12,764 nt of DNA. Origin: a bacterium. GTDB lineage: Bacteria > Babelota > Babeliae > Babelales > JABDEC01. This document shows, in pieces, positions 1-5,473 of the stretch. Each line of letters starts with the position of its first letter. Position 1 is the first letter of the stretch. The translations under genes were made by a program, and so were the position numbers. The stretch is taken from contig CANKEI010000029.1 in the NCBI GenBank assembly GCA_947481115.1, positions 1 to 12,764 on the forward strand, read 5' to 3'. The notes under the pieces are model-generated. The model saw nothing but the letters and a program-made list of their open reading frames with translations, made no database searches and was not told the origin of the DNA.

Positions 1-2
1 TC

Positions 3-320
3 CCAGCAGCTTTACAGCAAGCTAATTTTACTGATGCTTTTGATTTATTAGCTCAAAGTAATTGGTCTAATCAAGAAATGCTGCAATATGAAAAATATTT
101 AGATGCTTTACGTTCGGGTGCCAGCCAAATTGAAACAGCTATCGAAGAAGGCTTAGCCAAAGGCATGGCTAAGGGGTTAGCTAAGGGGCTAGCTGAGGGG
201 CTAGAAAAAGGCAAGATTCAAATTGCCATTAAAATGCTTAAAGCTGGCACTGATATTGCTACTATTGCAGATTTGACAGGTTTAACTATTATGCAAATTC
301 AGGAGCTTGAAAATAATTAG
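3..320 (+). CDS. Rpn/PD-(D/E)XK nuclease-transposase family protein, C-terminal part
   Basis: The reading frame is open from the window edge, so the true start lies upstream and only the last 105 or so residues are seen. The visible part starts PAALQQANF and continues with a helical segment containing NWSNQEMLQYEKY. That pattern is typical of the region after the nuclease core in the Rpn (recombination-promoting nuclease)/PDDEXK_2 transposase-like family. It is followed by a Gly-Leu-Ala-Lys-Gly type repeat (encoded at 150-209) and a short C-terminal helix pair (IKMLKAGTDIATIADLTGLT) resembling a small DNA-binding helix-turn-helix. Members of this family are thought to cut DNA and promote RecA-independent recombination. 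The catalytic residues would lie upstream and cannot be checked. The gene converges on the next gene with a 17-nt gap. The family call rests on the C-terminal pattern only. Confidence 0.72.
   Translation, partial: PAALQQANFTDAFDLLAQSNWSNQEMLQYEKYLDALRSGASQIETAIEEGLAKGMAKGLAKGLAEGLEKGKIQIAIKMLKAGTDIATIADLTGLTIMQIQELENN
150..209 (+). repeat. Five degenerate 12-bp tandem repeats inside the Rpn-like gene
   Basis: Five in-frame 12-bp units resembling GGGCTAGCTAAG follow one another. They encode a four-residue Gly-(Leu/Met)-(Ala/Glu)-(Lys/Glu) periodicity. The units differ mostly at third positions, and the last is the most diverged. Such Gly-Leu-Ala-Lys/Glu stretches are common near the C-terminus of Rpn-like proteins and can change length by slippage. 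Confidence 0.85.
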
Positions 321-337
321 TGGTAGTGTTTAAAAAA

Positions 338-961
338 TTAGATTACTGTTGGCACTTCTAATTGAAATAAAAATAGATCTAAAATTTCGGCCACATTATT
401 TATCTCCAGCTCTGTTGGAGTTTCACGCAAATTACGCATTATCACCCTAAACTGCTCTAAGGTAAGATTGGGATAGTCCGGAATTACAATTACATCATCC
501 AAAAGCGCATTTAAAGCTTCTGTTGACCAATCAGTTAAGTATTTTGGAATTTCAATTTTAATGGTCTCAGGACTTGAAGTATGGTGTAAAGCACCGGTGA
601 TTCCTTTAAGTCGAAATAAAGTTTTAGTTTTTTTAATTGCTGTTCGCAAGCTTTCTAGATATTCCACTAAACTAGCTATACCAGCTCTACTGTCTGCATA
701 ATGATTAAAAAAATGTTTGCTTGGTTGGTCTATTAGATCTATTCGCCCATTAACTAACTTTAACCATTCGTCATAGCCAGCTAGTATTTCAGCTTTAACA
801 CGTGCTATTTCGGCCACGGGGACATAAATTTCGGTGTATGTCATAGGCAAATGAACGGTAGCTCTATCGTCATCATCATCAGCGTCACTAATAGCCCAAA
901 TATTGCTATTAATACCTGCTAAACTAACTAGAAAAAATGCATACCATAATAATTTATTCAT
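338..961 (-). CDS. Exported protein of unknown function
   Basis: This 207-residue protein is not recognised. I place the start at the ATG at 961, because a GGAGG sits 8 nt before it and it begins a good signal peptide: MNKLLWY, then a hydrophobic stretch, then a likely cleavage after NSNIWA. An upstream in-frame ATG at 988 would put a charged leader in front of the signal and has no clear ribosome site. The mature chain opens with a run of aspartates (DADDDDD). After that it is mostly predicted helix with charged and hydrophobic alternation, for example VAEIARVKAEILAGYDEWLKL. There are no cysteines and no second membrane segment. It converges on the Rpn-like gene and diverges from the exported-protein cluster to its right. 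It is probably secreted or periplasmic. The role is unknown. Confidence 0.72.
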   Translation of the reverse strand: MNKLLWYAFFLVSLAGINSNIWAISDADDDDDRATVHLPMTYTEIYVPVAEIARVKAEILAGYDEWLKLVNGRIDLIDQPSKHFFNHYADSRAGIASLVEYLESLRTAIKKTKTLFRLKGITGALHHTSSPETIKIEIPKYLTDWSTEALNALLDDVIVIPDYPNLTLEQFRVIMRNLRETPTELEINNVAEILDLFLFQLEVPTVI

Positions 962-1217
962 CGATATAGCCTCCGTCTCAATAAGCATCAGGGCGCCTAT
1001 ACAGCTCTAATTTTTGAGCGCCAATCTTAATTCTTACTGTATAGTTTACTAAACCTATGATCTATAAAACAAGAGTTTTTCTAAAAAAAACCAGGGCGAT
1101 CGCATCTAAATCCTAGAATTTAATAGGGTTTTAGTAGGGGTATGGCGATTTGATCAAGTAATTGTAGATAAAATCCCCTTTTTCCCTGAAGAAAGCCTAG
1201 ACCATTTGCGGGGCAGG

Positions 1218-1246
1218 TTGGGGTAGTATAGGGTTATAATTATATA
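1218..1246 (+). promoter_or_regulatory. Candidate promoter in leader copy 1
   Basis: TTGGGG at 1218-1223 is separated by 17 nt from TATATA at 1241-1246. Both hexamers and the spacing are preserved in leader copy 2, which supports a promoter. A start site near 1253 would give a leader of about 64 nt ahead of the ATG at 1317. The -35 match to the sigma-70 consensus is modest. Confidence 0.45.
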
Positions 1247-1254
1247 TTTAAATA

Positions 1255-1267
1255 ATTTGTCACAAAT
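1255..1267 (+). promoter_or_regulatory. Conserved palindrome ATTTGTCACAAAT in leader copy 1
   Basis: Six-base arms ATTTGT/ACAAAT flank a single C. The same 13 bases recur at 2615-2627 at the matching place in copy 2, just downstream of the candidate -10. It could be an operator near the transcription start. The function is inferred. Confidence 0.4.
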
Positions 1268-1316
1268 GGAGTTTTTGAAGCTTTAAGTGATAATTTTAAT
1301 GAAAATTGGAGGTTTT

Positions 1317-2459
1317 ATGAAGATTTCTTTTAAAAAAATATTATTAAGCTTAGTTAGTTTAGTTTGTAGCGCACAGTTTGTACCGATCTTTGCAATAGAG
1401 TCCAAAATGTTGGCATCAGAAGCTGAGCTGGAAATAGTAAAAATTAGTCTGGAAGATCGCGATAAGATGTTTATGGCGATTGAAGATCGAAATTTGGCTA
1501 CTATTCTGCAGTTACATCATGATGAATGGATCACCCTGGATCCGCGGGCTTATTATCGTACTAAGCCGTTACATAAAGCGATTGAAAGTAAAGATCTTAA
1601 GATCGTGCAAATACTCTTAGGTTTATCGAAATCATTAGATCACTATGATACAGAATGTTTGCTAGATGCTTATGCTTATGCGCAACAGCACTATGATTTT
1701 ATTAAATCACGTCCCACTGAGCCGATGTATGATGCTAAAGATCGGTTAATTTATCAAGAAAATTTTATCTATAAAGAAGATTTAGAGATTTGCCAGTTTT
1801 TGCAACGTCGCGTGCAAGCTTTAGGCATTACTACTGATTATAGGACTGTGGATGTCTATATACCTGAGCGTGACGAGGCTAGATTTAGTATATTATGGCC
1901 TAGATTACGTTATGCGGCAGGATCAAATATAAAGTTTACTGAAGTATTAAGACTCGATGCTTGCGCAGACGTACTTTGTGCGGAAGAACAAACTAGCGAA
2001 AATTTAGCAACTCAAACCCAAGCGAAATTAGAAAATTGGAGCGGGTGCGAGATTAAGAAATTAACTTTCACAGGTGCAATTGATATTGACCAAGCTAGTT
2101 TCGGGCCGGTGCCTGAATTGGCAGAATTTGATAGCATAAAAGTTAATGTAGGCCCAGCCGTGATTGCAGCACAACTTTTAAGGCCATTGCGAACAGAGTA
2201 TCCATATGAGGCACCAATGCACCCCAGAATTGTGGCAGTTTCAGTGGCGCCAGAGATTGCGGTTGAATCGCCAGTTTGTACCCAAAATATTGATAAATTG
2301 TTTGATGAGTTGGAACAGGCTGGAGTAGACCAAGCTGCTAGATCTAGCAAGTACAGTGCTATAGTAACCAGCGCAAGCGATCTGAATAAATACCTGTGCG
2401 GATCCATTACTGCCCTAACGGTAGCGGTGTTGGCAATGGTGTATAGTTATTATAATTAA
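1317..2459 (+). CDS. Exported protein with ankyrin-like helices and C-terminal membrane anchor
   Basis: The product is 380 residues and its full-length family is not recognised. The start is the ATG at 1317, 4 nt after GGAGG. An upstream frame extension to 1287 would push the signal peptide inward. The signal peptide is MKISFKK plus a Leu/Val/Ser core ending near FVPIFA. Residues of about 45-110 carry two ankyrin-like helix pairs, the clearer one being PLHKAIESKDLKIVQILL. Then come a Tyr/Gln-rich helical segment, a long middle region without known motif, and a hydrophobic C-terminal helix (about residues 362-378) ending in SYYN. Signal peptide plus terminal helix suggests an envelope-anchored protein whose bulk lies outside the cytoplasm. 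Its N-terminus resembles the two genes that follow, so it is probably a paralogue with a different tail. The specific role is unknown. Confidence 0.8.
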   Translation: MKISFKKILLSLVSLVCSAQFVPIFAIESKMLASEAELEIVKISLEDRDKMFMAIEDRNLATILQLHHDEWITLDPRAYYRTKPLHKAIESKDLKIVQILLGLSKSLDHYDTECLLDAYAYAQQHYDFIKSRPTEPMYDAKDRLIYQENFIYKEDLEICQFLQRRVQALGITTDYRTVDVYIPERDEARFSILWPRLRYAAGSNIKFTEVLRLDACADVLCAEEQTSENLATQTQAKLENWSGCEIKKLTFTGAIDIDQASFGPVPELAEFDSIKVNVGPAVIAAQLLRPLRTEYPYEAPMHPRIVAVSVAPEIAVESPVCTQNIDKLFDELEQAGVDQAARSSKYSAIVTSASDLNKYLCGSITALTVAVLAMVYSYYN

Positions 2460-2520
2460 ATAAATCAATAATTAAGTTTTAATCCCCATATTTACCGTTT
2501 TTTAATCAGTTTTAACCTGA

Positions 2521-2681
2521 AAGTAATTATAAAATCCCCTTTTATCCTGAAGGAATCCTGGACCCTTTGCAGGGCGGGTTGGGTTAGTATATGGTTATAG
2601 ATATATATTTAAATATTTGTCACAAATGGAGTCTTTTAAGCTTTGAGTGATAATTTTAATCATAATGGAGGTTTTACGAAT
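2521..2681 (+). repeat. Duplicated promoter/leader, copy 2
   Basis: This is the second copy of the roughly 160-bp leader that also lies at 1156-1316. The ribosome site GGAGG (2667-2671) is intact. The position of the ATG start in copy 1 reads ACG here (2676-2678), and the likely start is two codons further at 2682. Confidence 0.9.
2579..2607 (+). promoter_or_regulatory. Candidate promoter in leader copy 2
   Basis: TTGGGT at 2579-2584 and TATATA at 2602-2607 are separated by 17 nt, the same arrangement as in copy 1. The conserved palindrome ATTTGTCACAAAT follows at 2615-2627. Confidence 0.45.
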
Positions 2682-3344
2682 ATGTCATTAAAAAATCTAT
2701 GCTTAATATTAATTGGTTTAACGAGTTCGCAAATCTATACTATGGCGCCTGTCCCAAAGTTGGGCGAAGCTTTAAAGGTGCGCGGATTTACCAGAGTATT
2801 GTCTAAAAAAGATGCCTTATATGCGGCAGTTTTGCGCAATGATTTTCTTGGAGTGCAAAATAATATAGTGGGACTTCCCGAGCTAAGTAATCAAGATTTA
2901 GAGCGATTTGAAACAGCTGCGGATCAGATTAAAAAATCTGGATTAAAGCCAGAATTAGAAGAAATTCGTTTGCGAATTTTCAACACGCTAAAAATAGAAA
3001 TTCCAGGTTTTTATTATAGACCATTAAAGGGTGCCGTGATCGATCCTGGCTTGAGAGAATTATTTACAACAGCGCATGATGGCTGTGAGGATATGAATCC
3101 GGAAGAGTTTGTAATTTCAGATGTGGATGCTGATGCCAAAACTTTAGTGCCTGTAGGTACGCCAGAGCTTTCACTGAGATCGCTTAGAGTTGCCGAGAGT
3201 CCACGTTCTTCGACTGATAGTCCTAGGCGCAGTGCAATTTCGATATTGGAATTTTTAGCTAGAGATGAATCTAGAGCAGCTAGTGCGCCTGTTACAACTA
3301 GTACACCGCCAAGAGTTGGCAGAGCAGATGGTTCACCAGAGTAA
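2682..3344 (+). CDS. Exported protein of the same family, Ser/Pro-rich tail
   Basis: This is a 220-residue protein of unknown function. The ATG at 2682 is chosen because it begins a signal peptide (MSLKNLCLILIGLTSSQ, cleavage near YTMA) and follows GGAGG by 10 nt. A TTG-initiated extension from 2643 would run through the conserved untranslated leader. After the signal there is an ankyrin-like helix pair, ALYAAVLRNDFLGVQNNI, then a Leu/Glu-rich helix, a proline-containing middle, and a polar tail rich in Ser, Pro, Arg and Thr (for example SPRSSTDSPRRS) that is likely disordered. There is no C-terminal membrane helix, unlike the gene before it. The ankyrin-like module lines up with those of the flanking genes, while the rest does not. 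It is probably secreted and may be co-transcribed with the next gene, 44 nt away. Confidence 0.76.
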   Translation: MSLKNLCLILIGLTSSQIYTMAPVPKLGEALKVRGFTRVLSKKDALYAAVLRNDFLGVQNNIVGLPELSNQDLERFETAADQIKKSGLKPELEEIRLRIFNTLKIEIPGFYYRPLKGAVIDPGLRELFTTAHDGCEDMNPEEFVISDVDADAKTLVPVGTPELSLRSLRVAESPRSSTDSPRRSAISILEFLARDESRAASAPVTTSTPPRVGRADGSPE

Positions 3345-3388
3345 AATAATTGAAAGTTAAGAATTAATAATTAGTGGAGGCTAACAAA

Positions 3389-3934
3389 ATGGAATTCAAA
3401 AAATTATTATTAAGTTTAATTAGTTTAGTTGGCAGTGCACAATTTATACCAATGCACGCTATGGCACACGATCATGCGATGATTGCTACTACTGGTACTG
3501 GTACTAGCGCTGGTATGGTTATGTCTGGACCATTAAGATTGGCGCTTGAAAATGCTGATTTAGCGGCAGTGCAACTTATAGTTGTTGCAGCTGACCTGAA
3601 TTTAGCACAACTAGAATTTGTAATTACCTATGCACAAACAATTTTAGAACGATTATTATTTGTAATTTTAGAAGGTCAGCCTGATGAGCTACAAGTTGAA
3701 ATAGTTGAGCTGGGAGTTAATTATACACTTGGTTTATTAACTGTTTCGCAAGAACATAGGCTAGTTAGTCTACTAAATAGTATTGCTAATGACGAACCAT
3801 ATTTAGCTGCCGAATTAACTGTCGGCCTGATAGGTGTAGCTCCGGTAACTGTTTTACGTAACAGCTTAAATGTTTTAAAATTCTTACAAGATTCGCAAAA
3901 AGCAATTATTGCCCGTGATGCTACAGTTGCTTAA
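3389..3934 (+). CDS. Exported protein of the same family, helical Leu/Val/Ala-rich
   Basis: This is a 181-residue protein of unknown function. The ATG at 3389 follows GGAGG by 8 nt and starts a signal peptide (MEFKKLLLSLISLVGSAQF, cleavage near MHAMA). That peptide is nearly the same as in the 1317 gene (LLSLVSLVCSAQF). A GTG at 3374 is in frame but lies upstream of the ribosome site. After a short His/Thr/Gly linker comes the ankyrin-like helix pair PLRLALENADLAAVQLIV and then further amphipathic helices down to the end. No cysteines or second membrane helix are evident. It has no copy of the long leader and sits 44 nt behind the previous gene, so it is probably in the same transcript. It may be secreted or associated with the envelope. 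Confidence 0.76.
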   Translation: MEFKKLLLSLISLVGSAQFIPMHAMAHDHAMIATTGTGTSAGMVMSGPLRLALENADLAAVQLIVVAADLNLAQLEFVITYAQTILERLLFVILEGQPDELQVEIVELGVNYTLGLLTVSQEHRLVSLLNSIANDEPYLAAELTVGLIGVAPVTVLRNSLNVLKFLQDSQKAIIARDATVA

Positions 3935-3955
3935 ATAAGCTTAACTATAGCTTAT
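3935..3955 (+). terminator. Weak hairpin after the exported-protein genes
   Basis: A perfect 7-bp inverted repeat ATAAGCT/AGCTTAT with a 7-nt loop begins directly after the stop codon. The stem is AT-rich and no immediate T-run follows, only a T-rich stretch from about 3965. It is a weak or processing-type 3' end at best. Confidence 0.3.
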
Positions 3956-3986
3956 CCAAGTAGTTATTTAATTTTTAGTTAAACTA

Positions 3987-4015
3987 TTGCTTTATTGACT
4001 CTTAATTGATTAAAT
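3987..4015 (+). promoter_or_regulatory. Candidate promoter of the ankyrin-repeat gene
   Basis: TTGCTT (3987-3992) lies 17 nt before TTAAAT (4010-4015). An alternative -35, TTGACT, lies a few bases further on. A start near 4022 would give a leader of about 23 nt containing the AGGAG ribosome site. The whole stretch is AT-rich, so chance matches are likely. Confidence 0.28.
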
Positions 4016-4044
4016 TGATCAGCAAGTTAAACCTAGGAGATTGT

Positions 4045-4599
4045 ATGAAGCGTTTAAATCTATTAATTATTACCCTAACTGTTTTTGGGGTGACTAATCC
4101 AAAAAAAATAACCAATGCTAATACCAATACTGAAATAAATCATATCGAACCATTGAAAACTGTGCCGATGCAAACCCAGGTTTCAGATCAGGGCTATCTC
4201 AATGACTTATTGTTAGCAGCGATTGATGATGGCGATCCTGCAGAAGTAGCCAGGGTGTTAAATGAGCATGGAATCGATGTAAATAATCAGGACCATACTT
4301 ATATTCCCATTTTGCATCATGCTATTACGGCTGCGGGTGATCAGGCTGATAAGATCGTAAAATTTTTATTAAAGGCTGGTGCTAACGTAAATAGTCAAGA
4401 TATGTTAGGCCTGACACCGTTAATGTTAGCTGCTGATTCACGACGTAAAAATACTGGCAAGCTTGCCCAGCTATTAATTAGTCATGGAGCTAAGCTAAAT
4501 TTAAAAAATAAACAGGGTAAAACTGCTTTACAGATTGCGCAAAATATTAATAATCATGCTGTGATTGCCGAAATTCAGACTGCTATGGCTACAAAATAG
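4045..4599 (+). CDS. Exported ankyrin-repeat protein
   Basis: This is a 184-residue protein. The ATG at 4045 is preceded by AGGAG at 5-6 nt and starts a signal-like segment (MKRLNLLIITLTVFGV, possible cleavage near ITNA). A TTG-initiated extension from 4006 lacks a ribosome site. From about residue 55 it carries three to four consecutive ankyrin repeats, read from LLLAAIDDGDPAEVARVLNE, HHAITAAGDQADKIVKFLLK followed by AGANVNSQD, then LTPLMLAADSRRKNTGKLAQ, and finally GKTALQIAQN as the cap. Ankyrin repeats form a protein-binding solenoid. In host-associated bacteria such exported proteins often bind host proteins, but no target can be read here. Its repeats are far more canonical than the degenerate modules of the genes to its left. 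It converges on yidD with a 22-nt gap and no visible terminator. Confidence 0.85.
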   Translation: MKRLNLLIITLTVFGVTNPKKITNANTNTEINHIEPLKTVPMQTQVSDQGYLNDLLLAAIDDGDPAEVARVLNEHGIDVNNQDHTYIPILHHAITAAGDQADKIVKFLLKAGANVNSQDMLGLTPLMLAADSRRKNTGKLAQLLISHGAKLNLKNKQGKTALQIAQNINNHAVIAEIQTAMATK

Positions 4600-4621
4600 C
4601 CGAGGGGAATTGGGGGCAGGA

Positions 4622-4870
4622 TTAAAATTTAAAACGAGTTAAATTTGGCATGGGTATGGGTTGGCAACTCAGCACGCGTTTGATAATATTCCAGATTGCT
4701 CGCCAGAACGGTTGCGTAAGTAACTGGTGTTCAGCATATTGCGTGCAAGTAATGGTATAACGACAGCAGCGCATGCCAAAAAATGGCCTTAAAGTTAAAA
4801 TCAAATTAATTAAAATTAATTTGAACCAGTGCGATAGCGTGACTTTTAGGTTGGAAAGTTTAGGCGTCAT
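4622..4870 (-). CDS. yidD: Membrane protein insertion efficiency factor YidD
   Basis: This small protein of 82 residues is close to the usual YidD length of 70-90. The family core is recognisable: an N-terminal hydrophobic/amphipathic helix (LKLILINLILTLRP type), then MRCCRYTITCTQYAEHQL with the conserved CR-x-x-x-TC-x-x-YA pattern (Cys36, Cys42), and IIKRVLSCQP (Cys69) matching the usual KRILRCHP. The common C-terminal GGxDPVP is missing and replaced by a short basic end. YidD sits at the inner face of the cytoplasmic membrane and is thought to help YidC/Sec insert proteins. The start overlaps the end of rnpA by 11 nt, which indicates translational coupling and is the common arrangement in bacteria. 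No yidC follows here. Confidence 0.85.
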   Translation of the reverse strand: MTPKLSNLKVTLSHWFKLILINLILTLRPFFGMRCCRYTITCTQYAEHQLLTQPFWRAIWNIIKRVLSCQPIPMPNLTRFKF

Positions 4871-5207
4871 GTGGGTTTTGCTTAGCTATTTCTCTAAATA
4901 CCTGCGACATGAAGCTTTTGAGATCGTCGTAACTAAGTTGAGCTGCGGCCGGATCTTTAACTAAAATAATTAGATCATGTTGCTTAGTTTTAAAATTTAA
5001 AGCTTGAAAAAGTGCTTTTAGGCGGCGCCTAATAGTATTTCTGGTGACAGCTAAGCCAATAATTCGGCCAGCAATAATTACCAGAATGCGGGGCTGTAAA
5101 AAAGCCTGCGGGGCCAGAATAGCTTCTAGCCCCGAACGGCGATATCTTTTACGAGTAGTCTGCATAATAGTGCGGACTTCAATGGGCTTAAAACTAGCCT
5201 TAGTCAC
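4860..5207 (-). CDS. rnpA: Ribonuclease P protein component
   Basis: This 115-residue basic protein binds the catalytic RNase P RNA and helps process the 5' ends of precursor tRNAs. The diagnostic RNR-type signature is clear: LAVTRNTIRRRLKALFQ, residues 52-68. It is followed by a strand HDLIILVKDPAAAQLSYDDL, which matches the usual D-x-V-x-I/V-R-x-x-A pattern, and a C-terminal helix. The N-terminal third is diverged and lacks the usual K-x-x-x-F opening. I use the GTG at 5207, with CAGG 7 nt upstream and only 12 nt after rpmH. An internal ATG at 5165 is an alternative that would shorten the domain. It lies between rpmH and yidD, the common bacterial order. Confidence 0.88.
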   Translation of the reverse strand: MTKASFKPIEVRTIMQTTRKRYRRSGLEAILAPQAFLQPRILVIIAGRIIGLAVTRNTIRRRLKALFQALNFKTKQHDLIILVKDPAAAQLSYDDLKSFMSQVFREIAKQNPHDA

Positions 5208-5219
5208 AGGGTAACCTGC

Positions 5220-5372
5220 TTAGCGACCCATGCGGGCGCGGACTACTAGACGTTTACGGCCAGAAGCACGACGACGTTTAACGATCTTGCGACCATCTTT
5301 AGTAGCCATACGGTGTCTGAAGCCATGTTTACGGTTTCTTTTTTTACGCTTTAAAATAAATGTAATCGACAT
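5220..5372 (-). CDS. rpmH: 50S ribosomal protein L34
   Basis: This 50-residue, very basic protein is the small L34 of the large ribosomal subunit. The centre HGFRHRMATKDGRKIVKRRR and the following GRKRL are the family hallmark. The N-terminus (MSITFILKRKKRNRK) differs from the common MKRTYQP opening, and about six extra residues (RARMGR) extend the C-terminus past the usual end. The ATG at 5372 is the only sensible start. The ribosome site is weak (AGG about 12 nt upstream). It is the first gene of a rpmH-rnpA-yidD unit and has its own AT-rich promoter region downstream of trxB. Confidence 0.95.
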   Translation of the reverse strand: MSITFILKRKKRNRKHGFRHRMATKDGRKIVKRRRASGRKRLVVRARMGR

Positions 5373-5388
5373 GTGGATCTAACCTATA

Positions 5389-5408
5389 AATATTTGCCGG
5401 TAAATATT
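5389..5408 (-). other. Hairpin in the rpmH leader
   Basis: AATATTT/AAATATT arms of 7 bp flank a 6-nt GC-rich loop, about 17 nt upstream of the rpmH start. All stem pairs are A-T, so it is weak. Its role, if any, is unknown. Confidence 0.3.
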
Positions 5409-5439
5409 GGCATGAAAATAATTTTAAGAATATTCTTTT

Positions 5440-5467
5440 ATTTTAAACTAAGCTTGATTTTTAGCAA
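5440..5467 (-). promoter_or_regulatory. Candidate rpmH promoter
   Basis: Read on the minus strand, TTGCTA (5462-5467) is followed after 16 nt by TAAAAT (5440-5445), which has five of six matches to TATAAT. Transcription would start near 5433, giving a leader of about 60 nt to the rpmH ATG. It lies in the only sizeable gap between trxB and rpmH. Confidence 0.38.
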
Positions 5468-5473
5468 CCTTTA

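Larger units (their letters stand above)
962..1316. other. Gene-free divergent spacer between two exported-protein genes
   Basis: No coding frame with a convincing start is seen. The left half (962-1155) holds the 5' side of the minus-strand gene, with a short GTTTACTAAAC palindrome at 1044-1054 near a TATACA-like element, and an AT-rich stretch with an A-run. The right half (from 1156) is the first copy of a duplicated leader described separately. It is G-rich around 1208-1235. Confidence 0.6.
1156..1316 (+). repeat. Duplicated promoter/leader, copy 1
   Basis: About 160 bp directly upstream of the 1317 gene can be aligned nearly end to end with 2521-2681, at roughly 80-85% identity by eye with a few small gaps. 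Shared blocks include AAAATCCCCTTTT, GGTTATA, TATATATTTAAAT, the run TTTGTCACAAATGGAGT, and GTGATAATTTTAAT just before the GGAGG ribosome site. The similarity stops shortly after the start codon, so the regulatory region is better conserved than the proteins behind it. Confidence 0.9.

Noticed and set aside
1094..1102. GCGATCGC octamer resembling the cyanobacterial HIP1 repeat
   Set aside because: It is a single occurrence in the window and nothing else suggests a cyanobacterium.
1317..1400. Possible lipoprotein signal in the 1317 gene (cysteine in SLVCSAQ)
   Set aside because: The residue before the cysteine is Val rather than Gly, Ala or Ser, and the paralogue at 3389 has Gly in place of this cysteine. 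An ordinary signal peptide fits better.
2012..2407. Minus-strand open frame of 131 codons inside the 1317 gene
   Set aside because: It lies wholly inside a better-supported gene with signal peptide and ribosome site. Its translation shows no domain and it has no convincing ribosome site.
4600..4621. G-rich gap between the ankyrin gene and yidD as a shared terminator
   Set aside because: No hairpin with adequate stem or T-run is present in the 22 nt.
4773..4964. Plus-strand 63-codon frame over yidD/rnpA
   Set aside because: It overlaps two recognised genes on the other strand and has no ribosome site or protein-like pattern.
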